Assembly: GCA_014529385.2 (NCBI GenBank)
Contig: CM043967.1
Coordinates: forward strand, 135,876,182 to 135,940,181
Reading direction: 5' to 3'
Length of the DNA: 64,000 nucleotides
Source: Adiantum capillus-veneris
Lineage: Eukaryota; Streptophyta; Polypodiopsida; Polypodiales; Pteridaceae
Shown in pieces: positions 36,101 through 48,270 of the stretch. The number at the start of each line of letters is the position of its first letter. Position 1 is the stretch's first letter. The notes under the pieces were generated by a model. It was not told where the DNA came from. It searched no databases and worked only from the letters and a program-made list of their open reading frames with translations. A program made the position numbers and the translations under genes.

Positions 36101-36530
36101 ATGGAAATTGCCGAAAGATGCACTGCCGACAGACAATGGTTAGATGGGATGGACCTTCACATCAAAATACAGCTCAACAATCGTAGCACAAATGCTTTGG
36201 TCGATACAGGAGCTAGAGTAAATGCAGTCAGTTATTCCACGTACAAGAAAGCAACAACTCAGTTATTGACAACAAGAATAGCGACTATCAAAAGATGCAA
36301 CAAGAACCCAACACCAACATTGGGAGTAGTCAACTTGAACGTGATAGTACATGGATGTTCATGTCCTCATCAATTTGTATGCTTACCAGATGAACACATG
36401 AATGAGATGATGATTCTTGGAATTCCCTAGATGCGGACATACAAAGCAATACAAGATTGGGATACAAATCAGCTCAAGCTAGCACCTAAAGGGGGGCAAC
36501 TCATTGTTCCAATTGCACCAAGCAAGGAGG
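36101..36530 (+). pseudogene. Second aspartic-protease-like domain, downstream of integrase
   Basis: This 109-codon frame has RQWLDGMDLHIKIQLNN, then ALVDTGARVNAVS (Asp at 36203), then VHGCSCPHQFVCLPDEHMN and MMILGIP (36413-36430), followed after a stop by MRTYKAIQDWDTNQLKL. A D-T-G-A motif followed about 65 residues later by hydrophobic-hydrophobic-G is the signature of a retropepsin monomer, and the MRTY...QDWD tail resembles the tail of the first protease. Its place after integrase is unusual, because retroelement proteases normally precede RT. The catalytic motif is intact here and lost in the first protease. It could be a captured or duplicated protease; I cannot tell its source. Confidence 0.65.
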
Positions 36531-37210
36531 AATGAAAAAACAATTATCAGCAAAGAAAACCACAAAGTAATCAATATTCTCCATCCTCTTGACAAGAAAA
36601 TGCTACAAGTAGCATGCAAGGAGTCAGGAAAATTTGGGTACCGAAAGCACAGCTTAAGGACAAACCAATTCAAATCTGGGTGCCCAAAACATCATCGACA
36701 AAACCAAAGACGGTTCTGAGGGTCAAAACACAGAGATGCACTTCTCCGAGAAGGGAACCTAACACAAAATGGATTTTGAAGAAAAAGGAGCACTTACCCT
36801 CCTCGAAAACTACTAAACCAATCAAGCAATAGAGAGTTAAGTCTCAAAAACCTCAACTACACCATTCTGACCGAGACAACCAAAGATATCAATGGCGAGT
36901 AAAAGTTTGACAACAATCATTATTGGTAACAAAAGCTCAAGAAATCAGCATGCTAAAGCATTCTAATGGTACCATCAAGCAAAGAGCACACAAGCTACAG
37001 GATTTGCTCTTTGGAAGACAACAACAACAAGCCTCGACATTAGCAACCCTTGAGTTAATCACTCAAGACCCACCTCTTGCACAACACAATCGCTTGAACT
37101 GCATTGATCTTCAAAGCATGGTAGAGTCACCCACGGCTATCCATAGACACGACTGTTCAACCTATGCACATAGTCATCCCAGAGTACGCCATCTAGGAGG
37201 GGTGGAATAG
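36531..37210 (+). pseudogene. Basic tail region after the second protease
   Basis: Overlapping short frames rich in Lys, Arg, Gln and Pro (VPKTSSTKPKTVLRVKTQR; TKWILKKKEHLPSSKTTK) run to about 36830, and 36923-37210 reads LKHSNGTIKQRAHKLQDLLF then HPRVRHLGGVE. No known domain is seen. It probably continued the frame of the second protease before decay. TAGGAGGGGTGG at 37194-37205 looks like a polypurine tract, but no LTR start with a partner follows. Confidence 0.45.
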
Positions 37211-39298
37211 TACTAAGTAATTAAGGACAATGTTTGAAGAGGGCGGAAAAAAGTTTGATGGTAACGTGTGATTTTTTATAAAATTAACTAATAATGCTCT
37301 TATATATCATCAACATGGAAATTTAACGGATAATATCTCCCCGATGAGTGTAAATAGTGTATATACTATCAGAAAATCATTAAAAATTAGTCCTTTTTTA
37401 TTATTTTTCTCGATAACGAGACTTAAAAATGGAGAAATCCAACAAAAAACAATAAAGCTATGTTTTTCAATGGATTTTCTTAATCATTGGATTTTCACTT
37501 TGCTTTTTTAGCGCATTTTGTTATTTTCTTTAATTTTTTTAATAAACAGATCAAAAATTAATAATAAATAGCAAAGGAGCTCCGATGGAAAAACTGAACA
37601 CACGGTGCTGATAAAAAAGACAAGGCAGACAAGCAAAAAAAATTTCAATGAAATCGAAAGATGGAAGTGGGAAGCCTAAATTAGGCGGCCAGACCTACTT
37701 TTGCAGAATTCTTGCAGAATAAGCTACAGGAATCAGATTGGGGAAATTTTTGAGTCTAACATATTTTTCATGGCCTAGTAGGACTAACAAGGGAAGCTGG
37801 GGAAAAATGGTTCGGGAAGTCCAAGTATAGATACCCAAGGTAGGCTAAAACCACCTCATTTCCACTTGTTGCCTTTGGAGAGAGAGCATTTCGACCTCTT
37901 TCGCGCGTCTTTTTCAGAGTCTACAGTCACCTGTTTTCAGCGCCGTCTCACATGAGACATGAGGGGTAACTTCTTTACTCATCAATGATTCATTTTATAC
38001 GGCTGATAGCTAGTCTAAACCCCTAGAAAAAACCCTAGAATCCGAGGCAATGCACGAAGACCTACGACCAAAAATCGACCATAACAGCCTGACAGCTCAA
38101 CCAAATCAGATGAGATTTGAATTGTAGCATGCCCCAACATAATAGAAAACTTCTATATAACCAGTTGAACATTCGGCAAGGGTCGAGGGGGTTCCAAGTA
38201 GAAAAGCTAGGTTTTTGGCAGATGCTAGAATTGGGTTCTAACTCCACAGACAGCTTGCATATGAGGTCTACATACTATGTAAATGATTGGTTTCATGAAA
38301 TCAATCAAGCAAAGCCCTCGAAAAGCAGAAAACAGCTCGAAAGCTACAAAGTGTCAAATTCGACATGCAGGGTCAAACTGAATCCAAATGGGCCAAAATT
38401 GGATGAGTTGCTTCACAACTATGTTGCGGACAAGTCCATAGCCTTAAAGGTGACTAACCAACTCAACACGTAGTGTAGTCACAAAAATCAGAGATTTCAG
38501 AGTCGACAAAGCACAAAGTGATGCCGGCAAGAACAAACCTTACCAAATTCAATTTAGGACTTGTTTTGGGTGTATAGAATGTGTTTAGGTCAAAATTTTT
38601 AAGTTTCACAAGAAAAATGTGAATGTTGTAAATAATCACGATTATTTACTTTTGCACTATTTTTGCTTGAAAGTTGCATCATCACATCACCTATCACTTG
38701 TACACACCTAACACAAGCCAAAATTCAAGTATGAGCCAAAATGATCACATATAACTTGGAAAATTGCCAAAAAACGCAAAGAAGTATTTGCAAGCCGAAT
38801 TCTGAGTTATGAGCCACATTTCTTGATCCAAACCACCTCATATAACAAACACAGGGTCTATACAATGTCTAGAACCAAGTTGTATCCAAAAAGTTTATTT
38901 TGGTAGAAAAGTTAATAATCGCGATTATTTACTTTTTGGCCAAAATGTGAGAAATTTGCTATTTTGCCATCATACATCCAAAGTACATATGCCCTAAGGC
39001 CACTAGCCAAGTTGGAACAAATTTGGAGCTCAGAATCTCAGAATCTCTTTACATCTATTGTTTTAGAGACCTAAAGCCTAAATCTGACACTATTTTCACC
39101 CTATGCATCCAAATGAGCCCATATCTCATTCAGAGTATCGATTTGGTATATACTTCAAGCCTGTAATGCCAAGTTTGCAAAAAAGTTGAAGAAATTACTC
39201 AGCTTTAAATAATTGCGATTATTTACTTTTGTTGTAATTTTTTGTTTGGACTTTATAATTTTGTTTCTTACATGTTTTTATGCATCTAAGCATGTTCA
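37211..39298 (+). other. Non-coding spacer of the giant Gypsy with the same periodic palindromes
   Basis: AT-rich DNA without a credible gene. The palindrome family seen in the leader returns at 38628, 38911 and 39205 (spacing 283 and 294), always followed by ATTTACTTTT. The spacer was split by the Copia insertion and resumes at 44455. It ends at a putative splice acceptor, AACTCAACAG (44560-44569), six bases before the ORF-X ATG. Confidence 0.75.
38628..39226. repeat. Periodic palindrome array, spacer copy
   Basis: Sites at 38628-38649 (core TCACGA), 38911-38932 (core TCGCGA, the perfect form) and 39205-39226 (core TTGCGA). Spacing matches the leader array. Confidence 0.88.
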
Positions 39299-39518
39299 TG
39301 TTACCATATAGATGTGGTAGTGATGAACACACTAGGACCACCGGGGCATTTTTTCCCTCTTTAGGAGGTTTTTTCCCCTGTGCATTGTATATATGCCCAT
39401 CACTCTAGGCTATCTATCTTTCCATTGCACACTAAGTAATAGACTCTCTATTGTGTGCCTTGAGCTTCCTTTGTCTTCTCCAAGCTGTGTGTGTTTCTCT
39501 GCAACCCTAAGTCCAACA
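39299..39518 (+). repeat. Copia 5' LTR
   Basis: Begins TGTTACCATATA and ends CCAACA; the sequence contains a TATATA box about 95 bp in. Partner of 44232-44454. Confidence 0.95.
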
Positions 39519-39520
39519 AT

Positions 39521-39532
39521 TGGTATCGGAGC
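39521..39532 (+). other. Copia primer binding site
   Basis: TGGTATCGGAGC lies two bases after the LTR. It differs at one base from the iMet complement TGGTATCAGAGC. Confidence 0.9.
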
Positions 39533-39854
39533 AGGTTGCGTCCTCTCGGGCTTAGTCGCCAGAGCTGCTCCAGCACACGCCTGCTCACTTTCTCCGATTT
39601 CAGTGAGCTTTGGCAAGCGTTCGCATCTGATCCATCCGGTCATAATTTTGATTTGGGCTCATTTCGGCCTCCGTTTCCACTACAAGCAGTACTGCACAGG
39701 CTATTTCGTCATTTTGTGCATAATTTCTGTCAGTGCCGTTTTTTGCATAACAGGTGCCTTATAGTCTTCTACGGTTTGTGTTATATAGCACAGGTTGTTC
39801 CCGCTCCGTTTCTCCTATTTTCGGGATGTTTTCACATCAGGTGCAACATTTACC

Positions 39855-40877
39855 ATGGCTGACAACAACAACATAGATGTGTTCAAGATGTTTGCTGCTG
39901 AGGACAGGTTGGATGGGGACAACTAACCTATGTGGGCTTATATGATGCAACATGTTCTTGTGTCAAAGGGTGTCTGGAACATTGTGCAGGGCATTGATGT
40001 ACGTCCTGGTTCTGAGGATGTAGGCGATGTTGAGGATGTTGCAGGTCTTGCTGCAAGGATTGCAGCTGTTAGAGTTGTTTTGCCTACGACAGAACAAGCT
40101 CGTTGGGATGTTAAGGATGTGCAGGCTCATGCATTGATTGCGTTGTCTGTGAAGCGCACCATTGTTCCTCACATCCGTTCAGCAAAATATGCAAAATAGG
40201 CTTGGGATATTCTAGCAGGTCTTTATGCAAGCCGCAATGAGGCTAAAATTGCTTTGCTGCGTAAAGAGCTAGAGTCGAAGATTATGCATGAGGAAGACGA
40301 TATGGACACTTTCCTTGCTAGTGTCAAGGATATCAATGAGCAACTCATTTCTGCAGGTGAAGTTATTTCAGACAGTTCCCTTGTGCAGACTGTTCTTGAT
40401 GCCTTACCAAATTCTTACCAGACTTTTGCTAATACTTGGAGACTTATGACCCAAGGAAATCGAGAAGTTGTCAAGTTTGATGCATTATGCACATTGCTGT
40501 TGCAAGAGTCAGTTTCCAGAAAAAACAGGACTAGACAACGTGCAGTTGAACAGGCTTTTATTGCTTCTCAAAGAAAGGGTGGTAACAACAATGCAACCAC
40601 TTCTTATGGTTCTGCTGCGAGTGGCAAAAATTATTTTCCTAATGCTTCTGCTGGCAGCAATTCGTTTGGAAATTTTGGTGAGAAGGGCAAAAAGAAAATG
40701 CGTTGCCATTATTGTAAAGCCAATGATCACTTGATCAAATCGTGTCCTAAGTTGAAGGCCAAAGAGGCCAAGAAGAAAGAGGGGGGTTCCACTGCAAATG
40801 CTGGTTCCACTACAAATGCATCCATTGTTGAGTCTTCTATGAAAGGAGACTGTGTTGCTGATGTTGATGCAGAATAG
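39855..40877 (+). pseudogene. Copia gag with three in-frame stops
   Basis: Starts MADNNNIDVFKMF at 39855. Stops at about 39924 (GDN*PMW), 40197 and 40875 interrupt a frame that is otherwise continuous. Gag features include WNIVQGIDVRPG, the ALPNSYQTFANTW region (about 40405-40445) and a zinc knuckle CHYCKANDHLIKSC near 40713, followed by a Lys- and Ser/Thr-rich tail. It would form the particle and bind RNA. The stops TAA and TAG fit loss of Gln or Tyr codons by transition or transversion. Confidence 0.92.
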
Positions 40878-43800
40878 GCTTTTAGCGCAGAGTGCACTTA
40901 CAATCCTGCTGTCCATGATGCATGCTTGTCAGTTGCTACAGATTCACATGTGTGGTATTTCGACAGTGGTGCTACAAAGCACACTACCTCACATCGTGAA
41001 TTATTTACCTCTTTCGAGTCTGTCCCTCATGGGAATTCAGTCACTTGTGCCAACAACGCCTCTTATCCAGTTCAGGGAGTTGGAAAGATTGTGCTCACTG
41101 CTGCTAATGGCAGTTCCTTCACACTTGTGATGCACTTTATGTACCTGGGATCAAGAAGAATCTCTTATCTGTATCCGCACTTGCTAGACTTGGACTTGTA
41201 GTCAAATTTGTGGATGACAGATGTACAGTTCATGATCTCAGTTTTGATTATGAAATTGTTGCATCTGGCCTTTTGTGCCGTGGGTTGTATAAGCTCACTT
41301 TGTATGACAAGTGTGGACAAAATTTTGCAAATGCTTTTGCAGATTCAAGGGCTATTTTAGATTCAAGGGCTATTTCAGATTCAAAACTTTGGCATGCATG
41401 TTTTGGTCATCTGAATTTTTCTAGTTTGCTGCGTTTGCAAAAATCTGATATGGTTGCTTCTTTGCCGCCTCTTGAAGCACCTGTCAAACATGTTTGTGAA
41501 GGCTGTATTCTGGGTAAAATGCAGCGTTCTAAGTTTCCAAAGGATGGTTCAGTTAGGGCCACATGCAGGTTGCAGCTTGTGCATAGTGATGTTTGTGGGC
41601 CCATGCAAACTCCGTCCTTGGGCAATTACCTGTACTTCATGACTTTCATTGATGATTCCTCCAGGCATGCGTGGGTATTTCCGCTTAAAGAAAACTCCGA
41701 AGTTTTTATGTGCTTCAAACAATTTCTGGCTATGGCTGAAAATGTCTCAAAATGTACTATGGGCACCCTCCGTTCCGATCGAGGGGGGAGTATATGTCTC
41801 ATGAATTTAATGCATTTCTGGCTAGTCGTGGGATAAAACACCAATGTATAATGCCTTATACACCCCAGCAAAATGGTGTTGCTGAGAGAAAAAATAGGTC
41901 ACTGACAGAAATGGCACGATGTATGGTCAAAAGTCAAGCTTTGCCGCATTCTTTTTGGCTTGAGACCATCATGTGTGCCACTTATGTACTTAACAAGTGT
42001 CCTACAGAAGCTTTGCAGTCTATTACTCCATATGAAGCATGGCATGATAGAAAGCCTTCTATTGAGCACATGCATGTTTTCGGCTTTTTGGCATATGATT
42101 TGGTGCCACAAGTGCAACGCAAAAAATTGGATGATAAGGCTGTCAAATGTATTTTTGTTGGTTATAGTGCTGAAAGCAAAGGTGAAAGGTTGTATCATCC
42201 GCAAACAAAACGTATTCTGGTTTCGCGGGATGTAGTGTTTGGGGAAGATTCTGTTCAGCCCTTGCTGTCATGTACTAGAGACGATAATGTAAGCTCACAG
42301 GACATTTATGACACTTTGTTACCTCTTTTCAGTGGTGGAAATACGAATGTAAGTTCCAATGAGGCAAATGTACAGCCTATGGGGGTTTCTGAAAATGTTT
42401 TAGATCAGCCTATTACTGATGCAGATGTACATGATGTACTTGATGAGATAAGGGATGAAAATGAGCAGGCTAGAGGTATGCCAAAATGGCTGGTGCACAC
42501 TTTGCGTGACAGTAAATTGGATGCACCTTTGTCTAGTCGTACTCGTTCAGGCTCTCACCATACATCTTATGCATCAGATTGTTATGCTTTGGTTGTGTCT
42601 AGTTTACATGATGTTGAGGAGCCTCTGTCTTTTAATGAAGCACATAATTCAGAAAATTGGATGGTTGCCATGCAATCAGAATATGATGCACTTATAGAAA
42701 ATGACACATGGACTTTTTGTGATTTGCGTCCTGGCAAAAAGGCCATTGGTACGAAGTGGGCTTACAAGTTGAAACGCAAGCCGGATGGTGAGATCGATCG
42801 TCATAAGGCTCGACTTGTTGCAAAGGGATATGCACAACAAAAAGGCATAGATTATGAAGAGACTTTTTCTCCCACTTGTCGTATGACTACTGTGCGTTTC
42901 TATGTGCATTGGCAGCTCATTTTGGTTGGGATGTACATCAATCAGACATTGTTTCTGCTTTCTTGAATGGTGACATATTTGAGGAAGTTTATGTAACACA
43001 GCCTCGCGGTTTTGTCATAAAAGGATAAGAGGACAAAGTGTGCAAATGTAAGAAGGCTTTGTATGGGTTGAAGCAATCTCCTCGTGCTTGGTATGAGAAA
43101 GCTGACACTCATTTGGTCAAACGAGGCTTTCATAACAGTCCAACAAAAAGCACATTGTATGTAAAGCGTGAGGGTAATGTACTTCTCATTGTGGTTCTTT
43201 ATGTTGATGATTTGCTCATCGCTGGACCAAATGAGAGACATATTGCTGAATTTAAGGCTGATTTGAATGCTACTTTCAAGATGAAAGATTTGGGGCTGCT
43301 GCATCATTACTTGGGTATACAGTTTAAGCAGTGGGATGGTGGTATTGCCTTGTGTCAGAAAAGTTACATAGAGACATTGCTATGTAAATTTGGACTTGAG
43401 GATTGCAAACCTATTGCCACTCCCATGGAAACAGGTTTGAAGTTGAGTCTACATGATGCTGGCAATCCTGCTGATGTCACTCTTTATCAAACTGCTGTTG
43501 GGTGCCTCATTTATGTATGCAAGACGAGGTCGGATATTCAGCTTGCAGTCTCACAGGTCAGCAGATTTATGCATAGCCCAAGGTCTAAGCATTGGCAGGT
43601 TGTCAAGAGGATTTTCCGCTACCTTAGTGGCACTTTACATCTTTGCTTGTTTTATCCCAAGAGGGGATCATTGCTGCTAGACTTACATGCTTTTTCGGAC
43701 TCAGATTGGGCTAGTTGTTTTGACACGCGAGTGTCCACAAGTGGTTTTTGTTTCATGCTTGGCAGTTCATGTATATCATGGTTGAGCAAGAAGCACCCTA

Positions 43801-44156
43801 TTGTGGCCACTTCGAGTTGTGAGGCTGAGTACAGGGCATTCTTCACAGCTACGGTTGAGTGTGTATGGCTCAGACGCCTTATGGCTGATTTAGGTGTTGG
43901 ACAGGACATTGCCAACACTATCTACACTGACAGTCAGAGCACATTGGCAGTTGTGAGGAACCCAGTTTTTCATGCTCGCACAAAGCACATTGAGGTGCAT
44001 TACCACTATGTCAGGAAGAGGCTCTCAGTAGGAGAGATCATCTTGGCTTATGTGCCAACACAGGACAACCTTGCAGATCTTTTCACAAAGGCATTGTCTC
44101 GTGAGAAGCTTGAAGCTTTCCGCAAAGCTTTGGGCTTACTCCCCTTTGTGGAATGA
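40878..44156 (+). pseudogene. Copia pol: protease, integrase, RT, RNase H
   Basis: Protease: WYFDSGATKHTTS (40958), intact. A shift at about 41135. Integrase: HACFGHLNFSSLL and CEGCILGK zinc module, then DVCGPMQTPSLG and FIDDSSRHAWVFPLK, LRSDRGG with a shift at about 41785, and MPYTPQQNGVAERKNR. RT: WMVAMQSEYDALIENDTW and IGTKWAYKLKRKPDGEIDR, a shift near 42905, a stop at 43025, YGLKQSPRAWYEK, and catalytic YVDDLLIAGP (43201). RNase H: ATSSCEAEYRAFFTATVE and TDSQSTLAVV, ending GLLPFVE. All catalytic motifs are readable, but three shifts and one stop break the frame. Confidence 0.95.
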
Positions 44157-44220
44157 TCATGTCCTTAGGGCATGGAACTTTCCTTTACTCATGTGCCAGC
44201 TCTTGTTCACCGCATCACTC

Positions 44221-44231
44221 CAGGGGGGATT
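44221..44231 (+). other. Copia polypurine tract
   Basis: CAGGGGGGATT lies directly before the 3' LTR start at 44232. Confidence 0.85.
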
Positions 44232-44454
44232 TGTTACCATATACATGTGGTAGTGATGTGTGTGAACACACTAGGACCGCCGGGGCAGTTTTTCTTTAGG
44301 AGGTTTTTCCCCCCATGCATTGTATATACGCCCATCACTCTAGGGCTATCTATCTTTCCATTGCACACTAAGTAATACACTCTCTACTGTGTTCCTTGAG
44401 CTTCCTTCGTCTTCTCCAAGCTGTGTGTGTTTCTCTGCAACCCTAATTCCAATA
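44232..44454 (+). repeat. Copia 3' LTR
   Basis: Partner of 39299-39518. It ends AATA in place of AACA, a single change that spoils the canonical CA end. The target duplication GTTCA follows. Confidence 0.95.
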
Positions 44455-45287
44455 GTTCAAAAATTGAATTGAAGCAAATTGGACTCAAATTGTCACCATT
44501 TCATACTGAAGGACATTTCAGAGAAAGTATGACAAATTTACTAACTTTGACACTCTATTAACTCAACAGGAGCCATGCAAGCAGCAGAGAAGGCCAAGAA
44601 GAAGCTCAACCAAAAAGAAAAGTTGCAAGAGCTACCAACATATCAACTAGACCCTGATTCAGTCAAGAATGTAAAAGCGACCTATCTCTCAAAGGAACAG
44701 CTTGAAGAGCACAACACCACAGTGTTCACCAGCGGTAGATTCAAGAGCGAGGAAGGGCATCAGGTAGAACTGCAAGTTCTACCCAAAGAAGTATATGATG
44801 TTGCCGCAAAGCCCCAAACCAAAGAAGCCAACCAAAGTCTAGGACTTGGAGATTTCTATGAACAAGAGCCGTGTGGATTGGACTTCCAAAAGGCTTATGA
44901 GCTTTTGTCCACGATCGAAGAAGATGAAACCGCTCAGATATCTGACCCAAAAGGGAATAATGTTGAAGTAGTGATTACCAAGGAGATAGTGGCAAAGGCA
45001 CTCTGACTGCCAATAGAAGGATGACAATGAGGGCAAGAGATAGAAAGAAGGCCGGAACTTTCACCAAGGAAAACGTCGCGGCCACATTTGCCGACCTCAT
45101 TCACAAACAGGTGGAAGATCCCGCAAGGTTGTACCATCAGCATTTCCACTTCCTTACCAAAAGACCGCCAAGGTATACAACACCAAATCATGCGGTTGCC
45201 ACAACCTTTACGCAAGTCCTCAAATCAACCACCAAGCAACCAATTGACCATGCACAATATGTTTCGTCCACATTGAAGGGGACAAAG

Positions 45288-45381
45288 AAAGAAGGGAAAA
45301 TCACATACCTTGGAGCACCAGAGGTTTTGACCAGAAAGAAGGGAAAATCACATACCTTGGAGCACCAGAGGTTTTGACCAG
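45288..45381. repeat. 47-bp tandem duplication in ORF-X
   Basis: AAAGAAGGGAAAATCACATA starts at 45288 and 45335. The length is not a multiple of three, so it shifts the frame. Confidence 0.95.
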
Positions 45382-45712
45382 GATTGCTTACCATGCCATT
45401 GGCATGGCCGACAACTTGCCACCTGCCCCATATCAGAACACTTGGATAGTGTCCACACAACCTTATCCTCGAGCTACAAGATCTGCCAAGAGAACATATA
45501 AGTCGGATGAAGAGTCTGCTAAAAGATTGCCAGAAAGACACAGTAGTGAAAGATCGAATAACAAGGAAAAGAGAGCACGATGGGAGGAAATAAAGAGAAA
45601 ATCCATGGCAGCACACCATGAGGAACCTGCAAAAAAACAAGCCCGCTTTAAAAGAGAAAAGAAATCTTATGAACACAGCTGCCAAGCACAAGGCAAGGAC
45701 CCAGCAAAGTGG

Positions 45713-45928
45713 GCACCCATTGAGCCGAAAGGACCAAGAACCAAGCATCATACCCACGGAATTCCTGGAATAGATGTATCAAGAAGCAGAAGCCTTGAAG
45801 ATGAAGGAAGCCCAAGAAGGGCACCCATTGAGCCGAAAGGACCAAGAACCAAGCATCATACCCACGGAATTCCTGGAATAGATGTATCAAGAAGCAGAAG
45901 ACTTGAAGATGAAGGAAGCCCAAGAAGT
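45713..45928. repeat. 108-bp tandem duplication in ORF-X
   Basis: GCACCCATTGAGCCGAAAGG starts at 45713 and 45821. The copies are almost identical and 36 codons long. Confidence 0.96.
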
Positions 45929-48255
45929 AGCTAGAAAAGTGAAAGAGGCAGCAGGACAGCAAAAGCAAGTAGAGGAAACAATTGAACACGAAGCAGCACA
46001 ACACGATCCGGGTGAGGTGTCTCCCCGCCCTTCTTCACCCGTTTCTAAACAGAATGATCACCCCATGCCGAGTCCACCACCTTCACCAACAAGCAAAGCC
46101 ACAGAAGATGAACACTCAAAAGAGGTAGAGCCTGAACAAAGAGAAGTAGTTGAATAGGAACAACAAGCAATTGAATCTACACAAGAGCAACACAAAGAGC
46201 AAGAGCCATAGCCCGAAAGGACAACAACTGAACAAGAGGACAACACAAAGTTAGAACAACCAAGAGAACAGGAGATCGAGGAAACACCCTCTACCTCAAC
46301 ACAGCAAGAGAGGGCCGAGGCATCCACGAAGCCTTAGGATGACAAAAGGAAAGAAGATCAACCACAGCCACACGGGCAACGACAACCAGCAACCATGACG
46401 CCACCAAAGGATACACAAGAATCTACAGAAACATCAAGTCAGCTGTCACAAAACGAAGATTGGCAATCAAATGACGAAGTGATCTTGCAAGTTAATGAGT
46501 ATGCTAAACAAATGCAAGACATGACTGAACGACTTCGCTCATTAGCACTTAGCCATAGCACAAGGGCCAAGGAATTAGAAATGGTGATTGATGCACTCCA
46601 AGGGGAGTTAGACGACCAACTAAACTTCATCACCAATCTATAAAAGAAAGTGCAAGAGTTGAGAGTGGAAGCTGAATAACATCAGCTCGCAAGGGATAAA
46701 CAACAAAAAGAGCTTGGTGATCTTCTTACAAAATCGTCAGATGCATGCAAAGCAAAGGATGAATAGCTGACAGAAGTCACAAATAAACTTCTAACGACAA
46801 CCCTGTCAGTTCAGAAGATTCAGGTTCAGTTAGATATAGCCAATGCCTCCCTACAGTACTCAGAACAAAGAATAAATATTGATAAGGCAATTTTCCTGCG
46901 GCAAATCAAAGAAAATCCCGCAGTGGCCTCGATCAAAGGCACAGACAAGGTCTACAAGGCATTAGAGAAGAAGAACAAAGACCTCAAGCTGGAGCTTAAA
47001 TTGGAGCAGTCTCAACGTAGAGACCTGGCTTTGATGCGGGTCCAAAGAGAAGAAGAGCTGCTGAAAGAAATAGCAGAACTTAAAAGAGTCAACCAGCTAT
47101 TGAGAGAGGGACGGCCCGAAACCCAAGAGGAGGCAGGCAATCTTGAGCAGCCACAGATAGAGATCCCCTCAGTTTCGTTTGTTGAGATGGAGACACAGCC
47201 AGTTGAAGAGCCAAGTGGTGATGAGGAATTTCAAGTACACATTACCAAAACAGACACAGTGCCAATGCTCCAGCTCTCAAAGGCTGAGGAAGATGCACTA
47301 AAGGAAAAAATTACACAAGAGGTAGATGAGCAGTGGAAGGTAGTAATGGATTGGGAGGTGAGAGTTCTTCACTCCGTCAACATTACACAACTCACTCCCA
47401 ATCAAATCAATGTGCAATGGCATGAACAATCCCTGCCCTACCCTCTGATTAAGTGGAGTTGCTACAAGTTAAAAAAAGGCTTTACACCGGCATGCAAGTT
47501 AAGGGCGCAGATCAAGACCACCCGAAGTGGAGACTGAGCTGGTTGAACAAGAATCCAAGGTACTTGATTCTGTTCACAAGAGCACCTGCAGCCCTGCAGA
47601 AGGATCCTACTTTTTGTCATGTACCAAGAGTAAGGACTTGGCAAGCACATGAGGCACTAGTAAAGAAGCAGCCAACTTGGCTGAATTACCTAGATTGCTT
47701 GCTCCAACAAATGGACCGCCGACGGAAGAGTACATGGTGAAAACTCTAACGGGCGCCATGTCCTTCTTCAGGAGTCTACCAGGTTTATCATGTGCAATGT
47801 TATACAAAATCTGCCAAATGATGCTCACCTGCATCAAAGTATTCCATGAGTCAGAGCAAGCAGGCACGCCGTGGATGTCATTCCTCAAGGGTAACAAGGG
47901 TTGTGCTATGATCTCAGTGGGAAACCTTCCGAAGAAGTCCTCTATGGCTTCTACGCCAGATGAATGTTTTTACCTTCTCACAATATGCTGGCATTTGAGG
48001 AAGCGTTCTACATAGGGTTCTTCACTTGGCGAACGAAAATATCTGGGCCAGTGATCAACAACCTAACATCACGCTTTGTAGGCTACTCAACAGTGGAGCT
48101 GAAAAACAAAGTCACCATGCAGTTCTTACAAGTGCCAGATAAAGAGAGGAAAATCAGATACCAAAAAGCACTGAATGCGCTTAAAGAACACCTCGCCAGC
48201 CCGTCAATCCGAAGACTACTTCAGCCCATAAATCTGTGTCAAGGGATGACACAGG

Positions 48256-48270
48256 CGAGGAGGGGGGGAA
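48256..48270 (+). other. Polypurine tract of the giant Gypsy
   Basis: CGAGGAGGGGGGGAA directly precedes TGTTAGCAGC, the inferred 3' LTR start. Confidence 0.8.

Larger units (their letters stand above)
39299..44454 (+). mobile_element. Ty1/Copia element inserted in the giant Gypsy
   Basis: LTRs of 220 and 223 bp, an iMet-like primer site, gag, protease, integrase, RT, RNase H and a purine tract are in order. Integrase before RT defines Copia. The target duplication GTTCA is exact: 39294-39298 and 44455-44459. The LTRs differ at roughly a dozen sites plus small indels, so the insertion is not recent. The coding frame has about four stops and three shifts. Confidence 0.97.

Noticed and set aside
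37194-37215. Polypurine tract and LTR start closing the giant Gypsy here
   Set aside because: No partner LTR exists in the window, while 48271-49175 has one and ends the element against CACTA code.
39678-39687. CACTACAAGC as a left CACTA end
   Set aside because: It lies inside the Copia leader, without subterminal repeats; a chance match.
40509-40916. 135-codon minus-strand frame
   Set aside because: Antisense shadow of the Copia gag.
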